This document shows, in pieces, positions 32,785 to 39,750 of a stretch of 46,986 bases of DNA. A program made the translations under genes and the position numbers. The notes below the pieces were generated by a model that had not been told where the DNA came from, searched no databases, and worked only from the letters and a program-made list of their open reading frames with translations. The stretch is from VMCP01 sp964527775. Lineage in GTDB: Bacteria > Bacteroidota > Bacteroidia > NS11-12g > UBA955. The number at the start of each line of letters is the position of its first letter. The first letter of the stretch is position 1. The stretch lies in contig CAZGQS010000014.1 of the NCBI GenBank assembly GCA_964527775.1, forward strand, positions 1 to 46,986, written 5' to 3'.

Positions 32785-34557
32785 TTATTTGGATTCTATC
32801 AACTTTTTGAGTTCTTCAATTTGCTTTTTAAGGATTTCAATCTCTTGTTGTTGCTCTTGCATGGCTTTGATCATGGGAACCACAAATTCGCCGTATCTCA
32901 ACCCGTAGGTATCGTTTTCATTCTTGGGTTTATCAACCCCAGAAAAATCATAACCTACTTCTTTGGCAGCTTTTTCTACATCTTGAGCTAGGAATCCGGA
33001 ATACCTGATTTTTTCTTGGTCATATTTGGAACTCCACATCATGGTGTCGGTATCCATACCAACAAAGGCATACATTTTTCGAACATCTAGATTGTAGGTA
33101 ACAGGTTGCAGCTTTAAAATGAAATCTAGACCCACTACGTTTGTTTCAATATTTCTTTTGAAACGCGCATCTGACAGATTGGTCCATCCTACAGGACCGC
33201 CAATACTGGTGACAGACGCATTACCTACTCTCACTTGGTCTGAAGCCGTTGTTCGAGTGCTTGAACCTAATGCAGTAGTGTTATTTAAACCTGCCACGTT
33301 AGGACCGTTGTAATATCCCAAAGAAGAATTATAATAACCCGTGCCGTTTTGAAATCCTGCGTAATAACCTACGCCTTGGTTATAGTAACCTGAAGAATTG
33401 TAATAACCAGCAGCATAACCCACAAAAGCATTTCCGTATCCCAAGTTATTGCTAGTAAGTGAATAATTTCCAAAACCCGCATTGTAATGACCGTAAACGT
33501 TTGCACCCAAAGCGTAATAACCCATGGCAGCATTCATGATACCTGATACATTATAATGCAAAGAGTACATTCCTAATGCCATGTTATAAGAGCCAGTAGT
33601 ATTATTATATAAACTTTGAAAACCAATACCCACGTTGTAATTGCCTGAAGTATTTGAAGATAAAGCTTGATACGCGATACCTACGTTATGTGCACCACTA
33701 GAATTACTATACAATGTTCTTGCACCAAGCGCTGTGTTGTAATTTCCATTGTCATTGTCATACATCGCTTCCCAACCCACAACCGTATTGTAATAACCTC
33801 CGGCGTTTTTGGCAAGTGCGTTTGTTCCAATAGAGATGTTTGAATAACCAGCTGAGTTTACATTTGACGATGTACCAAAAGAAATATTGGCATTAGAAGC
33901 ATTTAACTCTCCAAACCAAGTATTGTTTACTCGGAATCTCAAAGGGATGTTATCAATGGTTCCAATAAAATTATTGGATGCTGACAATCCGCTATTACCT
34001 TTAGTATTCCAAAAGTCTTTCATATGAATGAATGATTTACTTTTGGTAAGGCGAAGGGTATCATTCGCAAATTTTAAATCTTGAATCTCGTTTAAAGTGT
34101 CATTGTCTACCAACTTTTTTGTGGTAGTCATGGTGATTTGCCCGTAATCATTTACAGTAACAATAGGGTATTCGTAGTTGTTACCATAAACACCAGCCGT
34201 AATGCCTGTTTTTTTAATATCTACTGCTCCTTTTCCTTGTATAAATCCACCGGTGAGTCCTTTGCCAAACGTTATTGACCTCATCAATGGAACCCAATTG
34301 TTTTTCTCGTAATACCAAAATCCTAGGGTATCATCGGTCTGATAAATGAGAAGTCCATTTGACGGTGAAGGAATTAAAAACTTTTGAGCACGGGTCATTC
34401 GAGGAATGAGAATTCCCTTACTTGTTGCACTCACATCCAACATGGCTGAAGCATCTGGCGTGGTTCCTGTTTCATTAATCCCAACGTTTTGGCTATAAAG
34501 GGTTGAAATGGAAGTAAAAACTATGGTGAAAAGGACTTTTTGTAGACGTCTATTCAT
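32785..34557 (-). CDS. repeat protein with C-terminal peptidase S74 (intramolecular chaperone) domain
   Basis: This 590-residue protein has a signal peptide (about 1-22), an N-terminal VGINETGTTPDASAMLDV segment, a central tandem repeat, and a C-terminal S74 domain beginning at LSDARFKRNI (Ser462 is the expected self-cleavage residue) with FLAQDVEKAA. The end is a coiled coil of Glu/Gln/Lys heptads. S74 domains trimerise and then cleave themselves from phage tail spikes and from bacterial surface fibres. No phage genes are nearby, so a secreted trimeric fibre is the better reading. It is the first gene of a two-gene unit with the PKD/type-B-sorted protein. Confidence 0.9.
   Translation of the reverse strand: MNRRLQKVLFTIVFTSISTLYSQNVGINETGTTPDASAMLDVSATSKGILIPRMTRAQKFLIPSPSNGLLIYQTDDTLGFWYYEKNNWVPLMRSITFGKGLTGGFIQGKGAVDIKKTGITAGVYGNNYEYPIVTVNDYGQITMTTTKKLVDNDTLNEIQDLKFANDTLRLTKSKSFIHMKDFWNTKGNSGLSASNNFIGTIDNIPLRFRVNNTWFGELNASNANISFGTSSNVNSAGYSNISIGTNALAKNAGGYYNTVVGWEAMYDNDNGNYNTALGARTLYSNSSGAHNVGIAYQALSSNTSGNYNVGIGFQSLYNNTTGSYNMALGMYSLHYNVSGIMNAAMGYYALGANVYGHYNAGFGNYSLTSNNLGYGNAFVGYAAGYYNSSGYYNQGVGYYAGFQNGTGYYNSSLGYYNGPNVAGLNNTTALGSSTRTTASDQVRVGNASVTSIGGPVGWTNLSDARFKRNIETNVVGLDFILKLQPVTYNLDVRKMYAFVGMDTDTMMWSSKYDQEKIRYSGFLAQDVEKAAKEVGYDFSGVDKPKNENDTYGLRYGEFVVPMIKAMQEQQQEIEILKKQIEELKKLIESK
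33337..33846 (-). repeat. ten 51-bp (17-residue) coding repeats in the S74 protein
   Basis: Residues 238-407 are ten consecutive 17-residue units of the form xxNxxxGxxxLxxNxxG, with no insertions, followed by a partial eleventh unit. Unit starts include YSN, YYN, NYN, AHN and SYN. Related repeats with N and G at fixed places build left-handed trimeric beta-rolls in YadA-like heads and tail fibres. Confidence 0.92.
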
Positions 34558-34615
34558 AAATCAAAGATTTATATGATATGATTTTTTTGTAAATATAATG
34601 AGATTTTAGGGATTG

Positions 34616-35353
34616 TTATTTTTCGACCAAAATAATTTTTTCACCGCTGAAGAGATTTAAATCTATTGGACTATTAACATCCACAAGTTTCACACTTCCA
34701 AAAGTTTCAGCCCAATAGTCTAAAAAATCTTGACTGTAAAGTCTAACATGGTCATGTTGACCTAAAAGTTCCATTCTTTGATTTGGGGACCAATGTAATT
34801 CACTATGAATATCGTTTGATAAAATAGGAGAATAAGGAATCATCAAGATGGCTTTTCCCTTTGATTTTAACACTCTTTTAATTTCACTTAAAGCTTGTTT
34901 TTCATTTTCAATATGTTCCAAAACATGATTGGCAATCACCCAATCAAAGGACTCATTTTCAAAGGGTAAATCAGTTAAGTCGGCAGTAATGGTTTTTCGA
35001 CCGTAAGCAAATTTATAGCCCGATTTACGGGCATCAATATTGGTCATTTTGGCTCCTAAAGAAGCTAATTTTTTATTCAATTGCCTTTCAGGGGCAACAT
35101 GAAGCAATTTCAGTTTATTAAAATCAGAAATCTCAGATGTTAAAAATTCATATACTAATCTATCTCTGTCGCTAGAACCGCAAGAAAAGCAATCACATTT
35201 TCTTCTTCCGGCCCCAATTATTTGGTGCTTTTTGATGGCTGCATTGTGGTGTCCACGCCATAGCCAAATAATACCTTCGTAACCGCAGAGGTTGCAAAAA
35301 AAAGGGCCCCGTGGGAGGAGTTTGCCAATCCAACCGCGGAGCCCGTATAACAT
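34616..35353 (-). CDS. SAM-dependent methyltransferase (type 11) with N-terminal Cys-rich segment
   Basis: The 245-residue protein begins with a zinc-ribbon-like pattern (CNLCG near residue 20, then CDCFSCGSSDRDR). A Rossmann methyltransferase follows: KLLHVAPERQL as motif I region, ADLTDLPFENESFDWVIANHVLEHIEN as motif II, and RVLKSKGKAILMIPYS as motif III. The substrate is unknown. Similar CxxC-containing methyltransferases occur in glycan or lipid modification clusters. It is the last gene of the MmcQ-immunophilin-methyltransferase unit, starting 14 nt past the immunophilin stop. Confidence 0.88.
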   Translation of the reverse strand: MLYGLRGWIGKLLPRGPFFCNLCGYEGIIWLWRGHHNAAIKKHQIIGAGRRKCDCFSCGSSDRDRLVYEFLTSEISDFNKLKLLHVAPERQLNKKLASLGAKMTNIDARKSGYKFAYGRKTITADLTDLPFENESFDWVIANHVLEHIENEKQALSEIKRVLKSKGKAILMIPYSPILSNDIHSELHWSPNQRMELLGQHDHVRLYSQDFLDYWAETFGSVKLVDVNSPIDLNLFSGEKIILVEK

Positions 35354-35367
35354 CAGTGATGAATTAA

Positions 35368-36429
35368 TTATTTAACTGAAATCAATTCAGTATCGAAAAT
35401 CAAAGTTGCATTAGGAGGAATAACCCCACCTGCACCGCGCTTACCATAACCCAATTCGGAAGGAATGATCAATTTGTATTTTGATCCTTCTTTCATCAAA
35501 CCGATACCTTCATCCCAACCTGGAATTACTTGACCAATTCCTAATTTAAACTCAATAGGTTGACCACGACGGAATGAATTATCAAATTCGGTGCCATTGG
35601 TTAATTTTCCGCTGTAATGAACTGCAACCGTTTTACCAGATACTGCTGGAGCACCTTTTCCTTCTTGTTCAACAACGTACCAAAGTCCGCTATTGGTTCT
35701 TTTTGCAGTAGGGTAGTTGGTTAACACCCACTCTTCAAATTTCTTTTGTTCTTCTGCTTGCATGGCTTTTTGTCTGTCAGCAATTCCTGCTTTGTATTTC
35801 TTAAACGCTTCGGTATCAGCCTTGAAGTTCTCAGCTGCTTTTCCGTTGCGGATGATTTCGATTTTTTCGATTTTATCGCCTTGTGCAATAGCATCTACCA
35901 CGTCTTGGCCAGAGATAACTTTTCCAAAAACGGTGTGCATGCCGTCTAACCAAGGAGTAGCCACGTGAGTGATGAAAAACTGTGAACCGTTGGTGCCAGG
36001 TCCAGCGTTTGCCATAGATAAAATGCCAGGTCCTGTATGTTTCAACTCAGGGTGTATTTCATCTTCAAATTGGTATCCTGGTCCACCTGCACCTGTTCCT
36101 TGTGGGTCACCACTCTGAATCATGAATTGAGGAATTACACGGTGAAAAGATAGTCCGTCGTAAAAGGGTGTACCCGCAGATTTGGCGTTGTTTTCCATTT
36201 TACCCTCTGCCAATGCTACGAAATTACAAACCGTCAAAGGAGTTTTGTCGTAATGCAACTGCAACAAAATAACACCTTTGGTGGTAGTCATTTTTGCGAA
36301 TAGTCCGTCACCCAATTTAGGGTCTTTTGATTCTGTTGTCATAATTTTAGAAGATGTTGCAAAGGTAGTGCTCCAAGCGAGTAACCCCAAAGCCACCAAC
36401 CATTGTGAAATGTTTTTTATTTTTTTCAT
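35368..36429 (-). CDS. dual immunophilin: cyclophilin fused to FKBP (peptidyl-prolyl isomerase)
   Basis: This 353-residue protein has a signal peptide (about 1-24), a cyclophilin domain at about 45-200 (FHRVIPQFMIQSGDP, SMANAGPGTNGSQFFIT, W-L-D-G-M-H-T-V-F-G), a charged helical linker at about 205-250, and an FKBP domain at about 255-353 (VAVHYSGKLTNGTEFDNS, GQVIPGWDEGIGLMKEGSK, YGKRGAGGVIPPNATLIFD). Both active sites look complete. Dual-family immunophilins of this kind are reported from Flavobacterium. It probably speeds proline isomerisation of exported proteins in the periplasm. The ATG overlaps the upstream MmcQ/YjbR gene by 4 bp. Confidence 0.94.
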   Translation of the reverse strand: MKKIKNISQWLVALGLLAWSTTFATSSKIMTTESKDPKLGDGLFAKMTTTKGVILLQLHYDKTPLTVCNFVALAEGKMENNAKSAGTPFYDGLSFHRVIPQFMIQSGDPQGTGAGGPGYQFEDEIHPELKHTGPGILSMANAGPGTNGSQFFITHVATPWLDGMHTVFGKVISGQDVVDAIAQGDKIEKIEIIRNGKAAENFKADTEAFKKYKAGIADRQKAMQAEEQKKFEEWVLTNYPTAKRTNSGLWYVVEQEGKGAPAVSGKTVAVHYSGKLTNGTEFDNSFRRGQPIEFKLGIGQVIPGWDEGIGLMKEGSKYKLIIPSELGYGKRGAGGVIPPNATLIFDTELISVK

Positions 36430-36776
36430 GGATATTGTATTTGTTCTTTGATTTTCTTCGGCAACTTTTGTGCCACTAAATGATAACTTTTGTCAATGAG
36501 CTCAAAAATAAATTCTCTACTGAAACCTTCCAATTCTATATTGTTCCAATGAGTTTTGTTCATGTGAAAGGCTCCGGTTATTTGTTCGTATTTTTCACGA
36601 AGTTCCAACGCTTCTTGGGGGTCGCATTTGAGAGCTATCTCATGAAACTCCCTGATATCACCCAAGCAAAACATCTTTCCAGCCACCTTCCAAACTACCG
36701 TATATTCATCAAACGGGAAGGTTTCTTCCACTCCATTTTTAGATAAACAGTAAGATTGTATCAGTTCAAAATTCAT
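36426..36776 (-). CDS. MmcQ/YjbR family protein
   Basis: This 116-residue protein shows the family pattern: a short N-terminal helix, KNGVEETFPFDEYTVVWKV, ALKCDPQEALELREKY, GAFHMNKTHWNNIEL and a final helix with DKSYHLVAQKLPKK. Family members have a CyaY/phage T4 MotA-like double-wing fold and may bind DNA, but their role is unclear. Length is normal. It heads the minus-strand unit with the immunophilin (4-bp overlap) and the methyltransferase. A minus-strand TAGTTTTG box lies 10 nt upstream. Confidence 0.88.
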   Translation of the reverse strand: MNFELIQSYCLSKNGVEETFPFDEYTVVWKVAGKMFCLGDIREFHEIALKCDPQEALELREKYEQITGAFHMNKTHWNNIELEGFSREFIFELIDKSYHLVAQKLPKKIKEQIQYP

Positions 36777-36786
36777 TGATGCATTA

Positions 36787-36794
36787 CAAAACTA
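36787..36794 (-). promoter_or_regulatory. -7 promoter element (TAGTTTTG, minus strand)
   Basis: Minus-strand TAGTTTTG, an exact TAnnTTTG match, 10 nt before the MmcQ/YjbR ATG. It lies back to back with the plus-strand box at 36806-36813, which leaves only 58 bp for two divergent promoters. Confidence 0.45.
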
Positions 36795-36805
36795 CTGATT
36801 CGCAT

Positions 36806-36813
36806 TAAATTTG
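36806..36813 (+). promoter_or_regulatory. -7 promoter element (TAAATTTG) of the MORN-repeat gene
   Basis: Exact TAnnTTTG match ending 21 nt before the ATG at 36835, leaving a short leader. Confidence 0.45.
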
Positions 36814-36834
36814 CACCATAACCGTTAATATTTC

Positions 36835-37953
36835 ATGACCTATTTTCGACAGATTATTGGATTTATGTGTTTGGGAGGGATGTTTCTTCTATCATCACCC
36901 GCATTCGCTCAGGTTCAAGAAAAACCCGTTACTCAGCAAAAAGCCATTCGTTGGGAAAATTTGACCTTTCAAAATGGGGTGGCCTTTTACAAAAACTCAC
37001 CGTTTACGGGAAATGCAGAGGGTTATTACCCACTTAAGCCTGGTTCTGATGTCCGTAAACGACCTCCATTTGCGAAAAAGGGTTCATTCATCAACGGTAA
37101 ATTGCATGGTGAGTACACCGTTTACAATCCCAATCAAACATTCATTTCTCGAGAAACTTATACCAACGGCATTAAGAATGGCCCGTTTTATTATTATTAC
37201 GAAACGGGTGAACTTGAAGTGAAGGGATTTTTTAAAAATGACACCCTCAATGGTTTGATCGACGGATATTATAAATCTGGTAAAAAATACTACGTCAATC
37301 TCTATCAGAACGGTGAAAGACACGGAAAGTGCACAGCTTATTTCGAAAATGGAAATCTTGAAACCGAAACCGAATGGAATCAAGGGGTTCCGGTGGGAAG
37401 ACATTTTGGATATTTTCCCGATGAAAACCTCCGCTATCAAAAAGCATTCAATCAAAAGGGCGAATTGCATGGCGAGAACTACGTGTTTCACAGAACGGGT
37501 TGTGCTGCCAATGAAGAATATTATAAAAATGGCAAATTAGACTCAGTGCAGCGCGCTTGGGATGCACTCACGTGCACCATCATCAAATCGGGATTTTGGA
37601 AGGAAGGCAAAGAACACGGCATCTTTGTTGATTACAACGCTTTTGGAGATACCCTCAGTTTCATGTCCTTCCAAGAAGGAAAAAAACACGGTAAATATGC
37701 CCAATTTAAAGAAGCGCGAGAGGCAGATACCAAAAGAGCCTACTTGCAAATTGAAACTATGGGTTATTACGATTCTGGATTTGCACACGGATATTGGATT
37801 TACGGACAAGTCAGTAACTTTCAGAAGCGTGAGGGAACGTATGATCACGGTGTTAAAATTGGTACTTGGAAGTATTACGATCACAAAGGTGAATTATTAC
37901 TCATTCAAGAGTATGACAATGACGGCAACTTATTAAAAGACGAAGCCCAGTAA
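36835..37953 (+). CDS. secreted MORN-repeat (YwqK-like) protein
   Basis: This 372-residue protein has a signal peptide (about 1-25, ending AFAQ) and at least eight MORN_2-type repeats of the form NGxxxGxxxxYYExGxLExxGxF: examples are INGKLHGEYTVYNPN, KNGPFYYYYETGELEVKG, NGERHGKCTAYFENGNLE and FAHGYWIYGQ. Databases often label such proteins antitoxin YwqK because of a Bacillus relative, but no toxin gene is adjacent. The repeats form a beta-hairpin scaffold of unknown partner. The stop is 1 nt from the uridine kinase start. Confidence 0.88.
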   Translation: MTYFRQIIGFMCLGGMFLLSSPAFAQVQEKPVTQQKAIRWENLTFQNGVAFYKNSPFTGNAEGYYPLKPGSDVRKRPPFAKKGSFINGKLHGEYTVYNPNQTFISRETYTNGIKNGPFYYYYETGELEVKGFFKNDTLNGLIDGYYKSGKKYYVNLYQNGERHGKCTAYFENGNLETETEWNQGVPVGRHFGYFPDENLRYQKAFNQKGELHGENYVFHRTGCAANEEYYKNGKLDSVQRAWDALTCTIIKSGFWKEGKEHGIFVDYNAFGDTLSFMSFQEGKKHGKYAQFKEAREADTKRAYLQIETMGYYDSGFAHGYWIYGQVSNFQKREGTYDHGVKIGTWKYYDHKGELLLIQEYDNDGNLLKDEAQ

Positions 37954-37954
37954 T

Positions 37955-38620
37955 ATGTCCGAACACAAAATTGAACCTTACGTAATTGGTTTGACAGGTT
38001 TGTCAGGTGCTGGTAAATCATTTTATGTTAATAGATTAAAAGAGAAGTTTGGCAATGATATCACCATAGTTGGCTTTGATGATTATTACAAACCATTGCA
38101 AGAACAGCATATTGATGAACACGGTGAAGCCAATTACGATCTTCCAACTGCCCTATATTCTGATAAGTTCCATGAAGATTTGCTCAAACTATTAGAATAC
38201 CATCCGGTGTTAATTCGAAAATACCAGTTTGAACATTACGATGCTCCAGAAGTGGTTGAAACCGTTTATCCAGCTCCGATTATTTTGGTTGAGGGACTGT
38301 TTGTCATGGAATTTAAACCTGTAGATGCCTTGTTAGATTATCGAATTTTCATTGAATGCGACACTGAACTGTGCTTCGATAGACGTTTGAAAAGAGACAT
38401 CGCCGAGAGAAATATTCCCAGAGAAAGAAGCCTTCATCAGTGGAATTTCCATGTGATGCCGGCTTATAATAACTTCATTCAGCCTCACAAAGATCGTTGT
38501 GATTTAGTCATTGAAAATAATGGGCCCGCTGAAGAAAATGTTGAATTTATCATACAACAAATACGTAATAATGCACATCCAACGGTGATTCAGGAGGTCT
38601 TCTCAAAATTTAATCCGTAA
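37955..38620 (+). CDS. uridine kinase-like P-loop kinase
   Basis: The 221-residue protein has a Walker A motif GLSGAGKS at 15-22, a FDDYYKP segment typical of uridine kinase substrate binding, NYDLPTALYSDKF, the Walker B-like IILVEGLFVM and the lid RRLKRDIAERN. These match the uridine kinase/phosphoribulokinase family, which phosphorylates uridine and cytidine for pyrimidine salvage. Identity is moderate: the usual GGSxSGKT reads GLSGAGKS and the YDHPxAxD motif reads YDLPTALY, so a related nucleoside or sugar kinase cannot be excluded. The ATG is 1 nt past the MORN gene stop. Confidence 0.75.
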   Translation: MSEHKIEPYVIGLTGLSGAGKSFYVNRLKEKFGNDITIVGFDDYYKPLQEQHIDEHGEANYDLPTALYSDKFHEDLLKLLEYHPVLIRKYQFEHYDAPEVVETVYPAPIILVEGLFVMEFKPVDALLDYRIFIECDTELCFDRRLKRDIAERNIPRERSLHQWNFHVMPAYNNFIQPHKDRCDLVIENNGPAEENVEFIIQQIRNNAHPTVIQEVFSKFNP

Positions 38621-38625
38621 ATTTG
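38618..38625 (+). promoter_or_regulatory. -7 promoter element (TAAATTTG) of the ferredoxin gene
   Basis: Exact TAnnTTTG match that overlaps the uridine kinase stop codon by 3 bases and ends 7 nt before the ferredoxin ATG. The ferredoxin therefore probably has its own leaderless transcript. Confidence 0.5.
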
Positions 38626-38632
38626 CAGAATT

Positions 38633-38980
38633 ATGGCAATCATCATCACCGAAGAATGCATCAATTGCGGAGCTTGTGAGCCCGAATGTCCTAATAATGC
38701 CATCTACGAAGCAGGAGTGGAGTGGGCCATTGCCGATGGAACCGGAGTTTCTGGTATGTTCAAAATGGCCAATGGTACTGAAGTTGATGTCAATGAAAAG
38801 TTTCAACCCGTGAGCCAGGAAGTATATTTCATTGTGCCCGATAAATGCACAGAATGCACAGGTTTCCACGAAGAACCTCAATGTGCAGCCGTTTGTCCAG
38901 TTGACTGTTGTGTGCCCGATCCAGACCACGTTGAATCAGTAGAAGTTCTTTTGGATAGAAAAGAACGCTTGCATTTATAA
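38633..38980 (+). CDS. 2[4Fe-4S] ferredoxin
   Basis: This 115-residue protein has two four-cysteine clusters. The first is Cys9, 12, 15 and 19 (CxxCxxCxxxCP). The second uses Cys72, 75, 84 and 88, with extra cysteines at 92 and 93 (CTECTGFHEEPQC, then CPVDCC). The 50-residue spacer between clusters and the GFH insertion in the second are typical of the YfhL/4Fe-4S dicluster ferredoxins of Bacteroidota. It carries single electrons at low potential to partners not identifiable here. Confidence 0.93.
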   Translation: MAIIITEECINCGACEPECPNNAIYEAGVEWAIADGTGVSGMFKMANGTEVDVNEKFQPVSQEVYFIVPDKCTECTGFHEEPQCAAVCPVDCCVPDPDHVESVEVLLDRKERLHL

Positions 38981-39000
38981 TTTTTTGCCATCTTTGTGCT

Positions 39001-39750
39001 GTGGCAGAATCAGCATCTGAAATTTCCAACACAGCAATTGTGAAAATTGCCCAACAATCGTGGATTCCCATGCGGAAAGAGCCATCGAGCGCTTCAGAAA
39101 TGGTATCGAGCCTTCTTTTTGGTGAAAAAGCTAGGGTTATTTCTCAACAAAACGATTGGTTAGAAGTTCAATGCCTTCACGATGATTATATTGGTTTTAT
39201 ACCAGAAAGCTATTTTGAATCTACTTTATCGATTGATTGGATTTCACAGATCTCATTCATCCATAACCTAGTTTCCATTGAGATTGATAATCAGCCTTTT
39301 CTGCTGTCTCCTGGCAGTAAAATCCCAATAAAATTGCTGCATAATTTTCAAGGTGGTACTGAAATTAGTCATTGGGTTCCCTTTTGCCTACAATATCTCA
39401 ATACACCCTATTTGTGGGGGGGACGCAGTATTTTTGGAATAGATTGCAGCGGATTTACCCAGGTGTATGCAGAGTATAGAGGACTTGCCCTTCCAAGAGA
39501 TGCCTACCAACAGGCAGAATTGGGTTCTACGGTCAATTATGGTCATCACCAACCAGGTGATTTGGCCTTTTTTCACAACACTTCCGGCAGAATAACGCAC
39601 GTAGGAATTGTACTTGAAGATCAAAAAATTATCCATTCGAGTGGTAAAGTGAGAATAGATAATTTTACTATTAATGGAATTCAACATGTTGACAATCAAA
39701 GATTAACTCATGAGTTATCTTGCATTAAAAGATGTTTCACCGATGTTTAA
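39001..39750 (+). CDS. NlpC/P60 (C40) cysteine peptidase with SH3-like N-terminus
   Basis: This 249-residue protein has a bacterial SH3-like region (about 15-85: WIPMRKEPSSASEMVSSLL, GEKARVISQQNDWLEV), a linker, and an NlpC/P60 domain from about 125. Catalytic Cys149 is in GIDCSGF, His200 in RITHVGIV, and the third polar residue is probably the following HSSGKVR His. Such enzymes cut the gamma-D-Glu-mDAP bond of murein stem peptides. There is no signal peptide, so it may act on recycled muropeptides in the cytoplasm. The proposed GTG start is 5 nt past a CATCTTTG element; a later ATG would trim the SH3 region. The 3' end overlaps the next gene by 8 bp. Confidence 0.88.
   Translation: MAESASEISNTAIVKIAQQSWIPMRKEPSSASEMVSSLLFGEKARVISQQNDWLEVQCLHDDYIGFIPESYFESTLSIDWISQISFIHNLVSIEIDNQPFLLSPGSKIPIKLLHNFQGGTEISHWVPFCLQYLNTPYLWGGRSIFGIDCSGFTQVYAEYRGLALPRDAYQQAELGSTVNYGHHQPGDLAFFHNTSGRITHVGIVLEDQKIIHSSGKVRIDNFTINGIQHVDNQRLTHELSCIKRCFTDV

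Noticed and set aside
32785..34557. S74 tail-fibre-like protein as part of a prophage
   Set aside because: It has a signal peptide and its neighbours are a type IX surface protein and housekeeping genes; no capsid, portal, terminase or integrase is seen.
36835..37953. YwqK-like MORN protein as an antitoxin of a toxin-antitoxin pair
   Set aside because: It is secreted and sits beside a kinase and a ferredoxin, with no toxin-like neighbour.
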